DNA from: Trachipleistophora hominis | Lineage: Eukaryota; Microsporidia; Pleistophoridae | Length of the DNA stretch: 64,000 bases | Assembly (NCBI GenBank): GCA_000316135.1 | Contig: JH993845.1 | Coordinates: forward strand, 1 to 64,000 | Direction: 5' to 3' | Shown here: positions 52,982-64,000 of the stretch, in pieces | Numbering within the stretch: the stretch's first letter is position 1 | Layout of the letters: the number at the start of each line of letters is the position of its first letter | Notes under the pieces: model-generated | What the model was told of the DNA's origin: nothing | The model's database searches: none | The model's input: the letters and a program-made list of their open reading frames with translations, nothing else | Position numbers and translations under genes: made by a program

Positions 52982-53857
52982 TTATAATGAAATTGATCTG
53001 AGCATATTGTAGAAGGATTGACACCAATTTTTAGCTTTATTGGGCAGACTTTGTATAAACGACATAGTTTGCGTTGCGCCGTGTTTTATTTTATTCCAAC
53101 ACGTTGAAACAACAGAACCGGCGTTGCTTACAAAATTGAGTACGTGCGCGCCGTTATTAATAACGCTGTTGTGCGTTTGGAGGTAATAAAGCAAATAGAG
53201 AAAACACGTTATGGTAATAGTGATCGATGTGATAAAACACGACGTTCTTATACACGCCCTTCGATATTTATTGTTATCCTTTCCTGTTTCACTCGTTTGC
53301 TTGCTCGGCAAAAACACCATGAGAAAAAACGATGGTATGATGAGCAGCGGCAAAACAATGCGCCAGTCGTAGTAAAGAGGCAGGCCGAGCTGTTTCAGAA
53401 CAACCGTCATAAGAACCATAGTCAGCACACTACAGATTCCCTTAAAAATAACAGCATGCTCTCTATTAAGAAACGATATAATGCCTAGATCAGTAAATGC
53501 TGAGAATAAAATCGGCAGTAGGTTGTAAATAATCTTTCGCTCGAACATCTTGAGTATGACATCGACCAGCACCTTGTACTGCATGTTTAAACTCACATTA
53601 AGTAGAAACTGTGCGAGTATGCCCAGTCCACAACCTAGCGTAATTATTTCGCTGCAATCACGAATGGTGGTGGATGATTTCTGGAATAACATGTTTATCG
53701 TTGATATGATGATAATTCCTAGCGAGAGTGGCATGTTTATTTTCATAGTTGTGCTTCTACTGTGAATAAACATTGTTAGAAGTGATGAGAGAATGGGAAT
53801 GATTGCAATGTACAGCTTGTAAAAGCTTACGTTGAGTTTTGAAAGAAATGCGAGCAT
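52982..53857 (-). CDS. Polytopic membrane protein of unknown function (291 aa)
   Basis: Six or seven predicted membrane-spanning helices are visible by hydrophobicity, near residues 12-31, 43-60, 70-90, 110-128, 137-158, 165-185 and 205-226. A hydrophilic loop rich in Ser/Thr/Lys (K-Q-T-S-E-T-G-K-D-N-N-K-Y-R-R) precedes the last helix. The C-terminal 65 residues are amphipathic (N-K-I-K-H-G-A-T-Q-T-M-S-F-I-Q-S-L-P-N-K). No transporter signature is recognised. It could be a lineage-specific microsporidian membrane protein of ER or plasma membrane. ATG 53857 is the first in frame; there is no CCC motif. Confidence 0.7.
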   Translation of the reverse strand: MLAFLSKLNVSFYKLYIAIIPILSSLLTMFIHSRSTTMKINMPLSLGIIIISTINMLFQKSSTTIRDCSEIITLGCGLGILAQFLLNVSLNMQYKVLVDVILKMFERKIIYNLLPILFSAFTDLGIISFLNREHAVIFKGICSVLTMVLMTVVLKQLGLPLYYDWRIVLPLLIIPSFFLMVFLPSKQTSETGKDNNKYRRACIRTSCFITSITITITCFLYLLYYLQTHNSVINNGAHVLNFVSNAGSVVSTCWNKIKHGATQTMSFIQSLPNKAKNWCQSFYNMLRSISL

Positions 53858-56800
53858 TCGACGGAAATACTCTGTTTGCTATTATACCATGGCGGTAAAT
53901 TTAATATGTTTGTTTTGAGAGAGGTATTGAATTTGCACAATTTTGGAAAATTGAACAAGGCGTGGCGATTATATATGTGGATATGTTAATGAACCGGCAA
54001 AACGTTGGTTCGATTTGGGGAGCAGAAAAAGTGTCTGTATACCCATGATAGTGGGAATGAATAAAATGGCTATGATCGATTATAAATGACCAGAAAGTAT
54101 GTGATTAGATGATGTGGATATTTAGTGATAATTAAAAAATACATTTTTAGATAAAATAAATTAAAATTTTTGGTTCACAAACAAAGATTGGCAGATATTA
54201 TAAGACATAGAAAACCAGGAATTGTCGAATATATAATGATTAGTAATAATTAAAACGTTTTTTTAAAAAAACACTTCATTTGAACATAAAGAATTTCGAA
54301 TATATTCAATATAAAATGGAAAGGGAGGATATCACGAATACACTGCAAAATACACAAAAACTCGTATGTGCTCATTAAACCACGGCTCTTAATCTCTTAT
54401 TTTGCAAAACACTGCCCTATATACTACACATTTTTGCTGTTTCGCTCATCAAAAGAATTTAGAGGAACTTGTATTTCTTCAAACAAACTATTTTAGTATG
54501 TCAAGATCTTTCATTATCTTTATTTCTCTGGCCAGGCATATCTCCTCTGTTATATGAAGGAATCGTTATAAAGAAAATCACTACTGCAGCAGTATCGAAG
54601 TATGATAAATAAACTTTATCTTATTTCATAAAGAGAATCACTAACATCCACCATTAAAATTGCAAGGCACCAATGGAACAGAATGAAGGCATAAAACGAT
54701 TGACTATTTTTATACCAAAACCGTTTTTGATCACTATGTCAATCGTCTCATGAACACTTTTTTGGCAAGTTTGGTAAAAATAAATTGTTTGACTTTCTAC
54801 AGAAGATAAAAGATAATACTTTTTATTTCAACTAGAAACGAAATGGTTGGATACTGCGCATTATTATAATCAGAGTGGTTAGAATATTTGTTAAAAACAC
54901 TAATACCACGAACACAATTTACCATTCAATCCCTTGTGTACATTTTAGAATTTCTCACGTTTAGAAAGTTTTTAAATTAAACATATTTAACGTGATTATA
55001 TATTTAGAAAGTAATCGTAAAGAAATTGAATGAAACTTCGAAAATAAAATAAATTTATGGAAATGAAATAAAAAGCTTTATTTTAAGTTCTAAACGGAAA
55101 AAGCGGAGTTAAATTTTTAATTGATACTACAAACACAAAGACGACATATATATACGTATCAATGACACAATAACAATAAAATTGGGATATTACACATATA
55201 TGTATATTTAACCATAAGGGATGAGTACTTGTTTGATTTATTCTGTGTTAAATTTTCAACATAGTACTAAATTCACTGTACAATCAAGATAAAACGTAAT
55301 CACTAAAAGGTAATTTGAATCAATCGGTGTATTTCACAAAAGTATCACGTGTAGAAATTAAAATTAAAATCTTACGCAAAAGCACGAATTAAAAGCGCAA
55401 TAGAGTATAAATGACAACGATAACTTTATTTCATGATGTATAAGTTATGAAAGTTCATAAATTACTCATTGACGTAGATTACCTTGCACGCGCTAATGTG
55501 ATAATTGAACATAAAATTACACTTAGGGCACATATCCTTGCCTTACAACAGCCTTTTTGTCTCTTCTAGTGTTCAAATGAAGGCAAGAAATATATTTCGA
55601 TCATACTAAGACGTTCGTTTTGTAAGGAGAGCCATTTGCACAATGGTCCAAATTTCAAATAGGTTACGTACTTCAGTTTAATTAAAGTAATAGTACGTAT
55701 TGTATGCGTATAAAAGTATAGGAATTGAATTAAGTCGACAGTTTATCCACTATACTATACTTATTGGTATTATTATTAAACCATCGTTTTGACAAACGTA
55801 TTTTTAGAGGTTGCTAAAGATAATTGCGAAACACTGTGTAGTTCTTTTTTACTTCAATCTATTGATAAACCTTTTTCAATTATATTTGTATCAATTAACC
55901 ATCAAAATCATTCAATTTAATCAAAAAAATGTGAAATAGACATATATGCTTTTATTTAGATCAAAACACGTATGATGTAAAGAACAAGTTCATTGAACAC
56001 AAATGTACCATCCCAATACGTGTTATTATCATCAGATCACGGAATTATTATTTTCAATACTTCCTTTTCGGGATATGGCAAGGAATGGATTTATTGATTG
56101 TATGCCACTTTCGTATTAGCACTAACATCCTACAAAAATCACTCTTTCCAACCAAAAACACGTGGAACACGATATTTTATCCAGTTCAATATATTATCAC
56201 ATTCACGCTGTACATTCATCACTGTAGAGAGTTGGTTAAAGGTTAATTTCCTATTTACAATACGAGAGCTTGAAATCACATACGCATTATTTCGATTAAT
56301 TTACAATGGTTGATGGCAAAAATACAACCAATAAAGATGATCTATCCTTTTTGGTAGCCTGAGCATGTTTATATCACACGCCGTACTATAATCATAACCA
56401 TTAAAAACGAGCTTTTTAAGATTACATTTCACGTAATACCAATTTTTGTTTAGCTTCAAAGCCATATTTAGTTCGCTTGTACGATTTGAGAGTTAAACAT
56501 TTCTTGCTGTTTGCAAATCAAAGATTATTCTTGGTATTGGCCGTATTAATTAGAAATTCGTTGAGAGGATGCAATTTAACTACAATATAAAACATGATCA
56601 ATAAATAAAATAATTTAATTTGCCTATAAATTCTCTCTTAATCAATTTTAAATGTTCATTCCCTGGTAACACTCACAACAATCTATCATTTCATAAAAAC
56701 ATACTAATTAAAACATAACACGTATACATTATTTAATTTTGAATATACTATTCTTACTACCGCCTTTTTAGGCGGATAGTTGGTCAATACGAATAAATCG

Positions 56801-58294
56801 GATCGTGAAACTTATAAATGGTATAGACTACAAGGTCTGGCAACTTTCTGACGCGTTTTAATCATTGATTAATCAGTGCCTGTCTGTTTTTAGCATTTAC
56901 TAACACGGAAGTGCTGGTTCTATATAACGAAATTACCATTGCGAGATAAGTATTGTTAAGGTATTTACGCTTATGGTACTATCATGTCAGTCCATCGTTT
57001 GTTAATTTCTGATCATAATTTTATTTATTATGTACTATGTTACGATACAACGACAATTTACTGGTCGAGTACATCGTTGCATGTTGGTTGTTTGGACGTG
57101 CTATAATTTGAAAGAATTCTTTCTTTAAAGCAAATTATGTTTGTTACGCGCGTGTGACATGAAATTTAAAAACGTTTTAGCCAACACTTCAACAAACCTT
57201 TGCACAGTGTTATAATTGCCATGCTATGTTTGGTACGTACTATGTAATGCAACTTTCTAAGGAATGGTTTTCCGATACTTAAACACAAATTTGCAGCAAC
57301 CAAATGTCCTTGTTACGTTCCAAGCCGCAATATTTCAAGTTAATCATCGTATGACATTACTCTCAATGTCATGTATTTTCAAAGTTGGTGATTAATTACC
57401 CGGCAATAAGAGCACCTAGTTGACAGAAACAGCCAAAGTAATACGTACACAGATAATCATAAGCATCACCAGTTGATTTACATTTGAAGATTAATACACA
57501 AAATTTTTTAGTGAGCATCGTATCGATAAGGAATTTTTACCAAATAAGTGTTACAAACGACAAAAAATGAACTAAGAGATGTATCGGTACGATGTGTTGT
57601 GAGTTATTTATAGCTTAGTCATAATATTTATTATCCTTATATGTTAGTTTGTGCATTTACTTTAGAAAATAAGAATTTCGTTCTGTTCAATGAAATACGA
57701 TGTATTTCATCTTAGTGACAATTAAAATAGAAATCTGATGAAATGCTTTTGATCAACGATTTTTACAATTATGTAATTTTCTAATCTACGGATTGCTCAT
57801 TCATTGAATTGGGTCCTTATGTGATTATAGCCAAGAAAATTGGTTATTTACAAATGTTATGGTCATTAACACGGCTGTGAACAATAAAATTGGATATTTA
57901 CAAATGTTATGGCCATTAACATGGCTGTGAACAATAAAATTGGTTGTCTGCCACTGATATGGTAGTATATCACATGTAGTATTCGTGATACATAGGTGAT
58001 CAAGAAAAACACGATGCTCTACGTCCAATACAACGCGATAAATGACGAAAAATACCGTAGAATATCACACATACCTCCCTCTACAAGAACATATCTAAAT
58101 AAATAAGAATTTTCGTCACAAATCATTTTTTAGCGAATAATTGCTATTCTTGATACGAACAGCACAACTTGTAAATAAAAACAGAAAAATTACCAAATCG
58201 CGTGTTTAAATGAACAGTAAGGCTGTTTAACACGGTTTGAGGAAGCAGGTGCTATGATAACGTCCTGTAGACAGCATATTAAAAATTAAGTATT
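53858..58294. other. Intergenic, about 4.4 kb
   Basis: Continuous AT-rich DNA with stops in all frames. The 71-codon frame at 56098-56313 and the minus frame at 57825-58028 are not supported; the latter runs through a repeat. No RNA gene was recognised. Confidence 0.6.
57836..57950. repeat. Tandem repeat, exact 50-bp unit, two copies plus flanks
   Basis: TGGTTATTTACAAATGTTAT, then GGTCATTAACACGGCTGTGA and ACAATAAAAT, at 57841-57890 and 57891-57940 with three substitutions. A third copy is begun at 57941. Confidence 0.9.
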
Positions 58295-58990
58295 TTATTG
58301 CTTATGAAAGTGCTCAAGGTGGTACTTCAAGCCGTTCGAATTTTTGTATCTCTTTCCGCAATTAGAAAAGGCGCAGATATGCGGCTTGTTTGAGTCATCC
58401 TTCTGCACGTGCCCGTTTTCAATATGGTATCTAAGGCCGTACGCCGACGTGTACGCCTTTTTGCATCCTGTGATATCACATCGATAGGGCTTGCATTTCT
58501 CCTGCTGGTCTACGGGCACGTTTTCCGCATCTACGCCACGCGAAACGTTGAAATTAGCGATGCTGCTGCCGTTGATGGTGTTGTGAACGTTGCTGAACGT
58601 GCTGCCCGTACCGACACACTCGCGTTCTCTGCCTGCGCCGTTCTCGTCCTGCGCACTTTCTTCCTCATTGCTATGCTCAAAGTTTCTATGCTGTGCAAAG
58701 CTGTTGAACGTGTCAAAATAGTTGCCGCAGCAGTCAAGATTGTTCAAGAACCTTTTCTCAGTGCTCTCGAGCACCTCCTCCATGCTAACCTCATCGCGTT
58801 CCTTGAACAGAACGTCTTCCTCGATGTTGAGTAGCAAGTTCTCCAGCACGATTTGCTCCCTGTTCATCTTGTACTGGTTGATTTCGTACAATTTCTTGTT
58901 TCTGTAGAACTCGTTGCGGTAATGTGCAAGTGAGTCAATGTCTGTAAGCTTTGCTCTTTTGTTGTTCATTGGTTTGACTGTCTTTTGCAT
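58295..58990 (-). CDS. SFP1/JAZF1-like C2H2 zinc-finger protein (231 aa)
   Basis: Two C-terminal fingers with C-x4-C and H-x4-H spacing: Cys171/Cys176/His189/His194 and Cys206/Cys211/His224/His229. The final one reads G-K-R-Y-K-N-S-N-G-L-K-Y-H-L-E-H-F-H, the hallmark of the SFP1/JAZF1 split-finger family. A partial finger-like C-C-G-N-Y-F-D-T-F-N-S-F-A-Q-H-R-N-F-E-H lies at residues 87-106, as expected for the distant first finger of that family. The region between is acidic and Asn/Ser rich. In yeast Sfp1 controls ribosome-biogenesis genes; here only DNA binding is inferred. CTCCCT directly precedes the ATG, and the TAA is embedded in CAATAAAAT. Confidence 0.85.
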   Translation of the reverse strand: MQKTVKPMNNKRAKLTDIDSLAHYRNEFYRNKKLYEINQYKMNREQIVLENLLLNIEEDVLFKERDEVSMEEVLESTEKRFLNNLDCCGNYFDTFNSFAQHRNFEHSNEEESAQDENGAGRERECVGTGSTFSNVHNTINGSSIANFNVSRGVDAENVPVDQQEKCKPYRCDITGCKKAYTSAYGLRYHIENGHVQKDDSNKPHICAFSNCGKRYKNSNGLKYHLEHFHKQ

Positions 58991-58991
58991 A

Positions 58992-58994
58992 GGG
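58992..58994 (-). promoter_or_regulatory. CCC start-proximal motif of the zinc-finger gene
   Basis: CCC one base before ATG 58990 on the minus strand. Confidence 0.5.
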
Positions 58995-59404
58995 AGGACC
59001 GTTGATGTTTTTTCTATATACCCTTTTTTTGTGGGCTAATTTATGGGCGATACGATGAAATCGGTAAATTGGGAAAAATGTCAATTTGGTGTACATTCGT
59101 AGAGCTAGATATACAAAAAATGGCACGGCTGTTTCAGCTGAATTAATTAATTTATTAATTTGAACGTTTATGCAGATAATGAAAAGGTACATATTTGTGC
59201 CTGTGATAAGCAATCACGTGATAAACGGTGATCAATGCAGTTTAATTGTCATTGTTTGCGTGGTCAAGGTGTATTTATTGCGTAAATCTCCTTCTTTTCT
59301 CCTTCCTTTTTGGTATTTGATTTTCTGTCCTTTATGTTGTGGTTGTTTACGATTTAGTTTCGTGGGCAATTGCCCATTTCAAATTGTACCATTACCGGGC
59401 ATTT

Positions 59405-59565
59405 TTGTTTGCACTTTCTTCAATTCATTCTACCAGACATTTCTGCTTGCACTTTCTTCAAATCATTCTGTTAGACATTCTTTCATTTTCTTCAACACAT
59501 TCTGTCTGACATTCTTGCACTTTCTTCAACTCATTCCATCAGACATTTTCTTGGTTGCACTTTCC
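59405..59565. repeat. Degenerate repeat, GCACTTTCTTCAATTCATTC core
   Basis: Four units of about 36-45 bp, with the order CACTTTCTTCAA, (T/A)CATTCT, and AGACATT. Most of the pyrimidines lie on the plus strand. Confidence 0.75.
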
Positions 59566-59675
59566 GTATTCCTTTCAAACACAGCCATTGTTGTAGCACA
59601 TGTTTACGAATAACAGAGTGTAAAAAATATAATCACGAAAACAACTCATTTCTGTATTTATTGCCATGCATTGTC

Positions 59676-59870
59676 TTATAATTCACAGACAGTCACATCT
59701 ACACACTCTCCTTGACTTATAACATTATTGATCGCATTTAAAGCTGAAATTTCCCTTTGAAACGCTTTCCTCACCATATTTTCACATTTATACCGCCACA
59801 ATTCGTATTTAATATGCCAAACGTGTCTTAATTTCTCCGTACTATCATTTTGATTCAATGTCTGCCATTT
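59676..59870 (-). other. Possible remnant of a small coding sequence without an ATG
   Basis: An open frame of about 60 codons has a protein-like composition (V-W-H-I-K-Y-E-L-W-R-Y-K-C-E-N-M-V-R-K) and an AATAAA shortly after its stop. It has only TTG at its 5' end; the first ATG is halfway in. An out-of-frame ATG lies close upstream. It could be a decayed gene or chance. Confidence 0.2.
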
Positions 59871-60496
59871 ATTATGTTCTTGTCATATCATTTCCCGTTT
59901 CGTGCCATTCATTAAGCGACAAAGCGATACACGTAATTTACTTCACACGTCACAATAATTACGTAATATAACAACAGTGCACTGATCACAGCCTGTCAGA
60001 TTGATTATTAATACGAAGCCGTGCTAATCTTTACATTACGCTCGGAATGTTCTCGCATCGTGTGAGCTGAGCAGATAAGACTGTCAAATTCATTTCTGTT
60101 CAAAACTGATATGATTAATGGCAGCATCCAGTGCATCTATTGCTACGCACTGTCGTAGCAATTCATAATTTATCATTATACTTAAACGGTAATATTTTTT
60201 AATTTACCGTGGCATTAAACTATAATGATTTGATCTTGACGTATTATTAAAGAGATGAAGGTTTGCGGATGTTCTGAACAAATACTTTCTCTTGTACAGT
60301 CGTACGATAGGTAAGAGAGCTGATGATTTATACGGGTTACAAGGCATTTTATGAATGAGAGCTGGTCTAATGATTTTAATTTGTTTTATGGTATTTGTTA
60401 TGATGCAAAAACTCCCGTTTAACTAAGTTATTGAAATAAATTAAGAATCTGTAGACGTTCTATATAAATAAATACTTGTTTATTGATATTGCCTGG

Positions 60497-60720
60497 CATA
60501 AAAATGTTGTTGATTGGAGAAGAATGTGCACGGAGGAGTAGAGCGTACTAAGTGATAATTAAACGTATGTTATATAAATGTTGTTGATAGGAGAAGAATT
60601 TGTCTAAGAGAATGAACGTATGAAGTGATAATTTAACGAACGTTATATAAATGTTGTTGAAGGGAGAAGAATATACACAAAAGAGCAGAGCGTACTAAGT
60701 GATAATTTAACGGAGATTAA
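60497..60720. repeat. Tandem repeat, about 74-bp unit, three copies
   Basis: AAATGTTGTTGATTGGAGAA at 60509, with AGCGTACTAAGTGATAATTA and ACGTATGTTATAT completing the unit. It recurs at about 60577 and 60650. Copies differ by about 20%. Confidence 0.85.
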
Positions 60721-63700
60721 TGAAAAAATGCTGTTCATTGCGAATTATAACGTTTAAATATCAACATAATCATTTTTAATGAAAAAACAAAAATATTAAT
60801 CTAACTGATAATAGTGCGTATGAATCTCTATTTAAGTTAACTTATACATAATGGTCGCTTTACAGACTATCAAAATACTGACCCGTACTAATAAAATATC
60901 TATTGAAACGATACTAGTCTGCCATTATTAACATGTTATTTCATTATAATAGAAAGATGAGTCGTAATTGTAAATATAATAGAACATTGTTTAGTTTGAG
61001 CTAAAAAATAATAATTAGGAATACAACGGAGCTGCATTGTTTGTAGTTAAAGGATCAAGTACGTTTTTTTAAATGTAAACGTACAGTAAAATGGAATATG
61101 AGAGTGAGAATAATTATCATAGAATATAAATGTTATGAGTACTTGCACAATACGCTTTGTTATTTTGTTCAAAAGTAATAACCAACACATAATTTCGTTC
61201 TCACAGATTTTTACGTGCTGATGTGGAGATATTCTCTGCTATTTCTATTACATAAATGCACAGGACGGGTTCTTTTTATTAATCAGTGGCGCAATGTTCA
61301 AGAACTAAATGAAGAGAGCTGCACTGCAACATGTTACATTATACTGTTTAAGAGGAGATGAAAGAGTTTGAAAACAGCTGTATATCAAAGTTGTTTTGGT
61401 AAAATAGCAGGTTGAAAGTAAGCAATACACCAAAATTGTTGGTACACTGCGACTTGTAAGAAGCACAGAGGAAAATAATTGGTTGATGAATTTTACTGTT
61501 TATACTATGAAATAATACAATCCTTAAAAATCATAATTATACAAACGTTTCATCGTGATATGTCATACATAACACAATTTGACATTATCAGATCATTGAT
61601 AAATTAAATTGCTCATTTAGACCAATATTGTTAATTAAACATCATAATAGGATTATTTATTGCTCCCGGTTCGTGATTAAGCTTGTATGCTACAAATGAT
61701 CAATACAAATCTAATTTTGGAAATCACTGTAAAAAAAAGAAGTTGACGTATGAAGAACAATTCTTTACATCATTATAAACAATTTGCTCTCTTATATGGT
61801 ACATAGAGTGTAGTATATCTTTCACGAATGATCTTTAACTAGAATTCGATGAATCGTGGGATAGCAAGAACTAGTGAAATACGGCCAGTGTTTTGGTAGT
61901 TGTTCGATGATTAACACGTAATCGTTCAGAGTGCTTTGATGCCTTAACAGAGCTACAATTTTCATGTAGCTCATATATTTTTATGTCTCATTTAATTTTT
62001 CATTGATCACGCACAGCAGTTCAATGGTCGAAATTAATGTTCTAACTTCTATCAAAAATGTCATCATAGCACGTATTCTATTACGAGGTTGGAAGAATCA
62101 CTGCTATTTTATTTTAACATAAGAACTTCACTTAAAAAAGCGATGACTAAGGTCTTAATCATGCATGTCACTGCTATGATTTGTATGAACAAGATAAATT
62201 TTTTTGATAAAAGTCTGCTCAATTATCACTGACCTTCACATTCATAATAGTCAACCATGCTTCTCTTATCTGCTGAGATAGATCGTTGTTACCGGCTTTT
62301 GAATCCTAGCCTAAGTACTAAAATGTAAGTTTGTGTTGAAAAATAAAAATGGTAACTGTTTTGTTTCGATACACACCGTTCATTACCATTGGGCCATTCT
62401 TTTAGGATAAAGGCATCGATTTAACCTTCTTATGCAGGGGTTACCGTAAAAACAGCAATATTTTTGACAAAAATATTACATTTTTTGGTCGAGAAGATGA
62501 TGTCATTTGTCATTTTTATAATAACTGCTTTGGTTATTAGTATAGAAGCGCACTTTGTTAAGCTTCTATATGGTATTTGCTTGTAATACGGTGATCATCT
62601 AATAACTAATGATAACAAGGATATAGGAAAATCCATCATAGCACATAAGATTATAAATCAATAATGTGCAACGTATAGTTTCTTGGTAATATACCATATG
62701 TCTTCCTTATGTTTATAGGTGTTAATTTGTTTGAGTAAGGTCGATCACCACCCATTTCAACGTTTTATCTCGCTTCTGCATCATTGGAACCACAATCGAA
62801 GAATATTCTTTTCCATATACCAACCCCATGTGATTTGATTACGATGATATCATTGTCCGTTGTTAAGTTGTTATTTTCGGAATAAGGCGTGAAAACGTTA
62901 CCTATTGAGAATATTGCACAGAGTTTACTTCACTTTTTAACTAACACGACAGTTGAAATGTTAAACAGTGTATACTAAGTGTTTAGTAGTGAAAGAAAGA
63001 AAGTAAAGTCTTGACAAATAAATTCGAGAACATTGGTGGATTCTCCTGCCCTTAAGTTAAAGGAGAATACGCTGATGAAAATTACATATATGACGTGTGT
63101 AAAGTGGTAAGTTTATTAAAGTTACGTAGTTTCAAGGTGACATAAACATATATCAGCATTAATAGGAGGTGAAAATGTACAGGAAATTATATTACAGAGT
63201 GTACAATGGAAGTTTGTAATATAGTTTGTGTGATCATTCTCAGGAATTTTTAAAGACTAGTACTGTTTAATAGTTAGCTTAAAAATGGTTTGATCCAATA
63301 TGATTACAAATATTAATGGTAGATGAGTTGATGACATCTTAACACTGACAGGATAAATCATTCAAACGTTTGTAGGTTGGAATTAAAACTACAACCAAAA
63401 GTAATTGCGTATAAAGTAGATTAGTAATAAATTATAGCGTGTTTTGAGTGATGCTCAAAGCATTTTTATGTATTCTCCTGCCATTGCATATAAATGCTCG
63501 TTTTGTACGTTTGAGCCAGCTATAACCATCAACATTTAATGCCTGGTGTGTGCGAAGTTATTGGATTATCAATTAAATATGTTTCTTCTGGCAAAAAATG
63601 TATGTGAAGTATTTAACGAATACTTTTTTTAATAGAAAACCATACTAATTTAAGTTAATATAAAAGAAATATCAACAAATATGATGATTAATAGGTGATA

Positions 63701-64000
63701 TCTATAGACTGAAGTAGTAAATTTGCGTATTTATTTGTAAATAAGCTTCAAGAAGACAAGAATATGTAATACTTAACCCGTAATGATGGCTCTAACATAA
63801 TGATTTGAGATACAGTTAAAATAAGGAGTTAAATTCTATCCTATAATATGATAAATAACAAGTAAGTAGCATTTTACGGAGTAACTTATCATTTTATAGC
63901 AGATCATCAGATTGTAGTTATGATTATTAATACACAATTACAGCGTATATTTATGATGAATTGCTATTCAACAATAAATTAATGTGTTAAATACGTTAAT

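Larger units (their letters stand above)
58995..64000. other. Gene desert, about 5 kb to the right edge
   Basis: AT-rich with only short frames. The 147-codon plus frame at 59170-59613 depends on a pyrimidine-rich repeat and has no family features. Two repeats and one possible remnant are listed separately. From 60.8 to 64 kb I see nothing recognisable. Confidence 0.55.

Noticed and set aside
53980..54060. tRNA-like B-box GGTTCGATTTG
   Set aside because: No A-box or complementary acceptor strand upstream at tRNA distance.
59170..59613. 147-codon plus-strand ORF with hydrophobic segments
   Set aside because: Its second half is the pyrimidine-rich repeat (Phe/Leu/Ser by composition). No start motif, no family.

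Overview
The window reads as nuclear DNA of a microsporidian. Supporting this are compact, intron-poor eukaryotic genes (VPS13, Sm-D3, Sly1, a Qa-SNARE, Nar1, haspin, casein kinase 1, a homeodomain protein), proteins mostly shorter than their yeast or human counterparts, C- or G-triplets just upstream of about half of the start codons (the CCC/GGG-type signal known from microsporidia), and stop codons overlapping or abutting AATAAA. Unlike the most compact microsporidian genomes, the genes are islands in AT-rich DNA with gaps of 1-5 kb, as in the less reduced lineages (Trachipleistophora/Vavraia-like). The species cannot be fixed from the sequence alone.

Layout. 0-1.3 kb: a putative secreted-protein gene on the minus strand, interrupted by two in-frame stops and running off the left edge. 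1.3-5.7 kb: intergenic, with a GC-richer island and a 27-bp repeat. 5.8-12.8 kb: VPS13, broken by an assembly gap inside a 48-bp coding minisatellite. 15-17 kb: a small hypothetical ORF, a 52-bp minisatellite and a homeodomain gene. 19-24 kb: a SAP-domain (Tho1/SARNP-like) gene, Sm-D3 and a tail-anchored unknown. 25.6-29 kb: an eIF3a-like gene and a frameshifted Tim17/22/23-like gene. 30-33 kb: a syntaxin-like Qa-SNARE and a PP1-docking protein. 34.7-40.2 kb: Nar1 and haspin. 43.9-47.3 kb: Sly1 and an unrecognised GC-rich gene. 50.4-53.9 kb: casein kinase 1 and a polytopic membrane protein. 58.3-59 kb: an SFP1-like zinc-finger gene. 59-64 kb: a gene desert.

Together the genes are housekeeping. 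They cover ER/Golgi membrane fusion (SM protein plus Qa-SNARE), lipid transfer (VPS13), cytosolic Fe-S assembly (Nar1), mitosome import (Tim17/22/23-like, tentative), pre-mRNA processing and export (Sm-D3, SAP protein, PNUTS-like), translation (eIF3a-like), mitotic/other kinases, and two transcription factors. No operons are seen. The notable features are the large number of minisatellites, both inside genes and between them, a dispersed roughly 50-bp element, kinase DFG-motif departures, and two broken reading frames. I saw no convincing rRNA, tRNA, CRISPR array or intact transposon.

Start codons were chosen as ATG. Several open frames extend upstream only through TTG or GTG, and I trimmed them to the first ATG supported by homology or an adjacent CCC motif.
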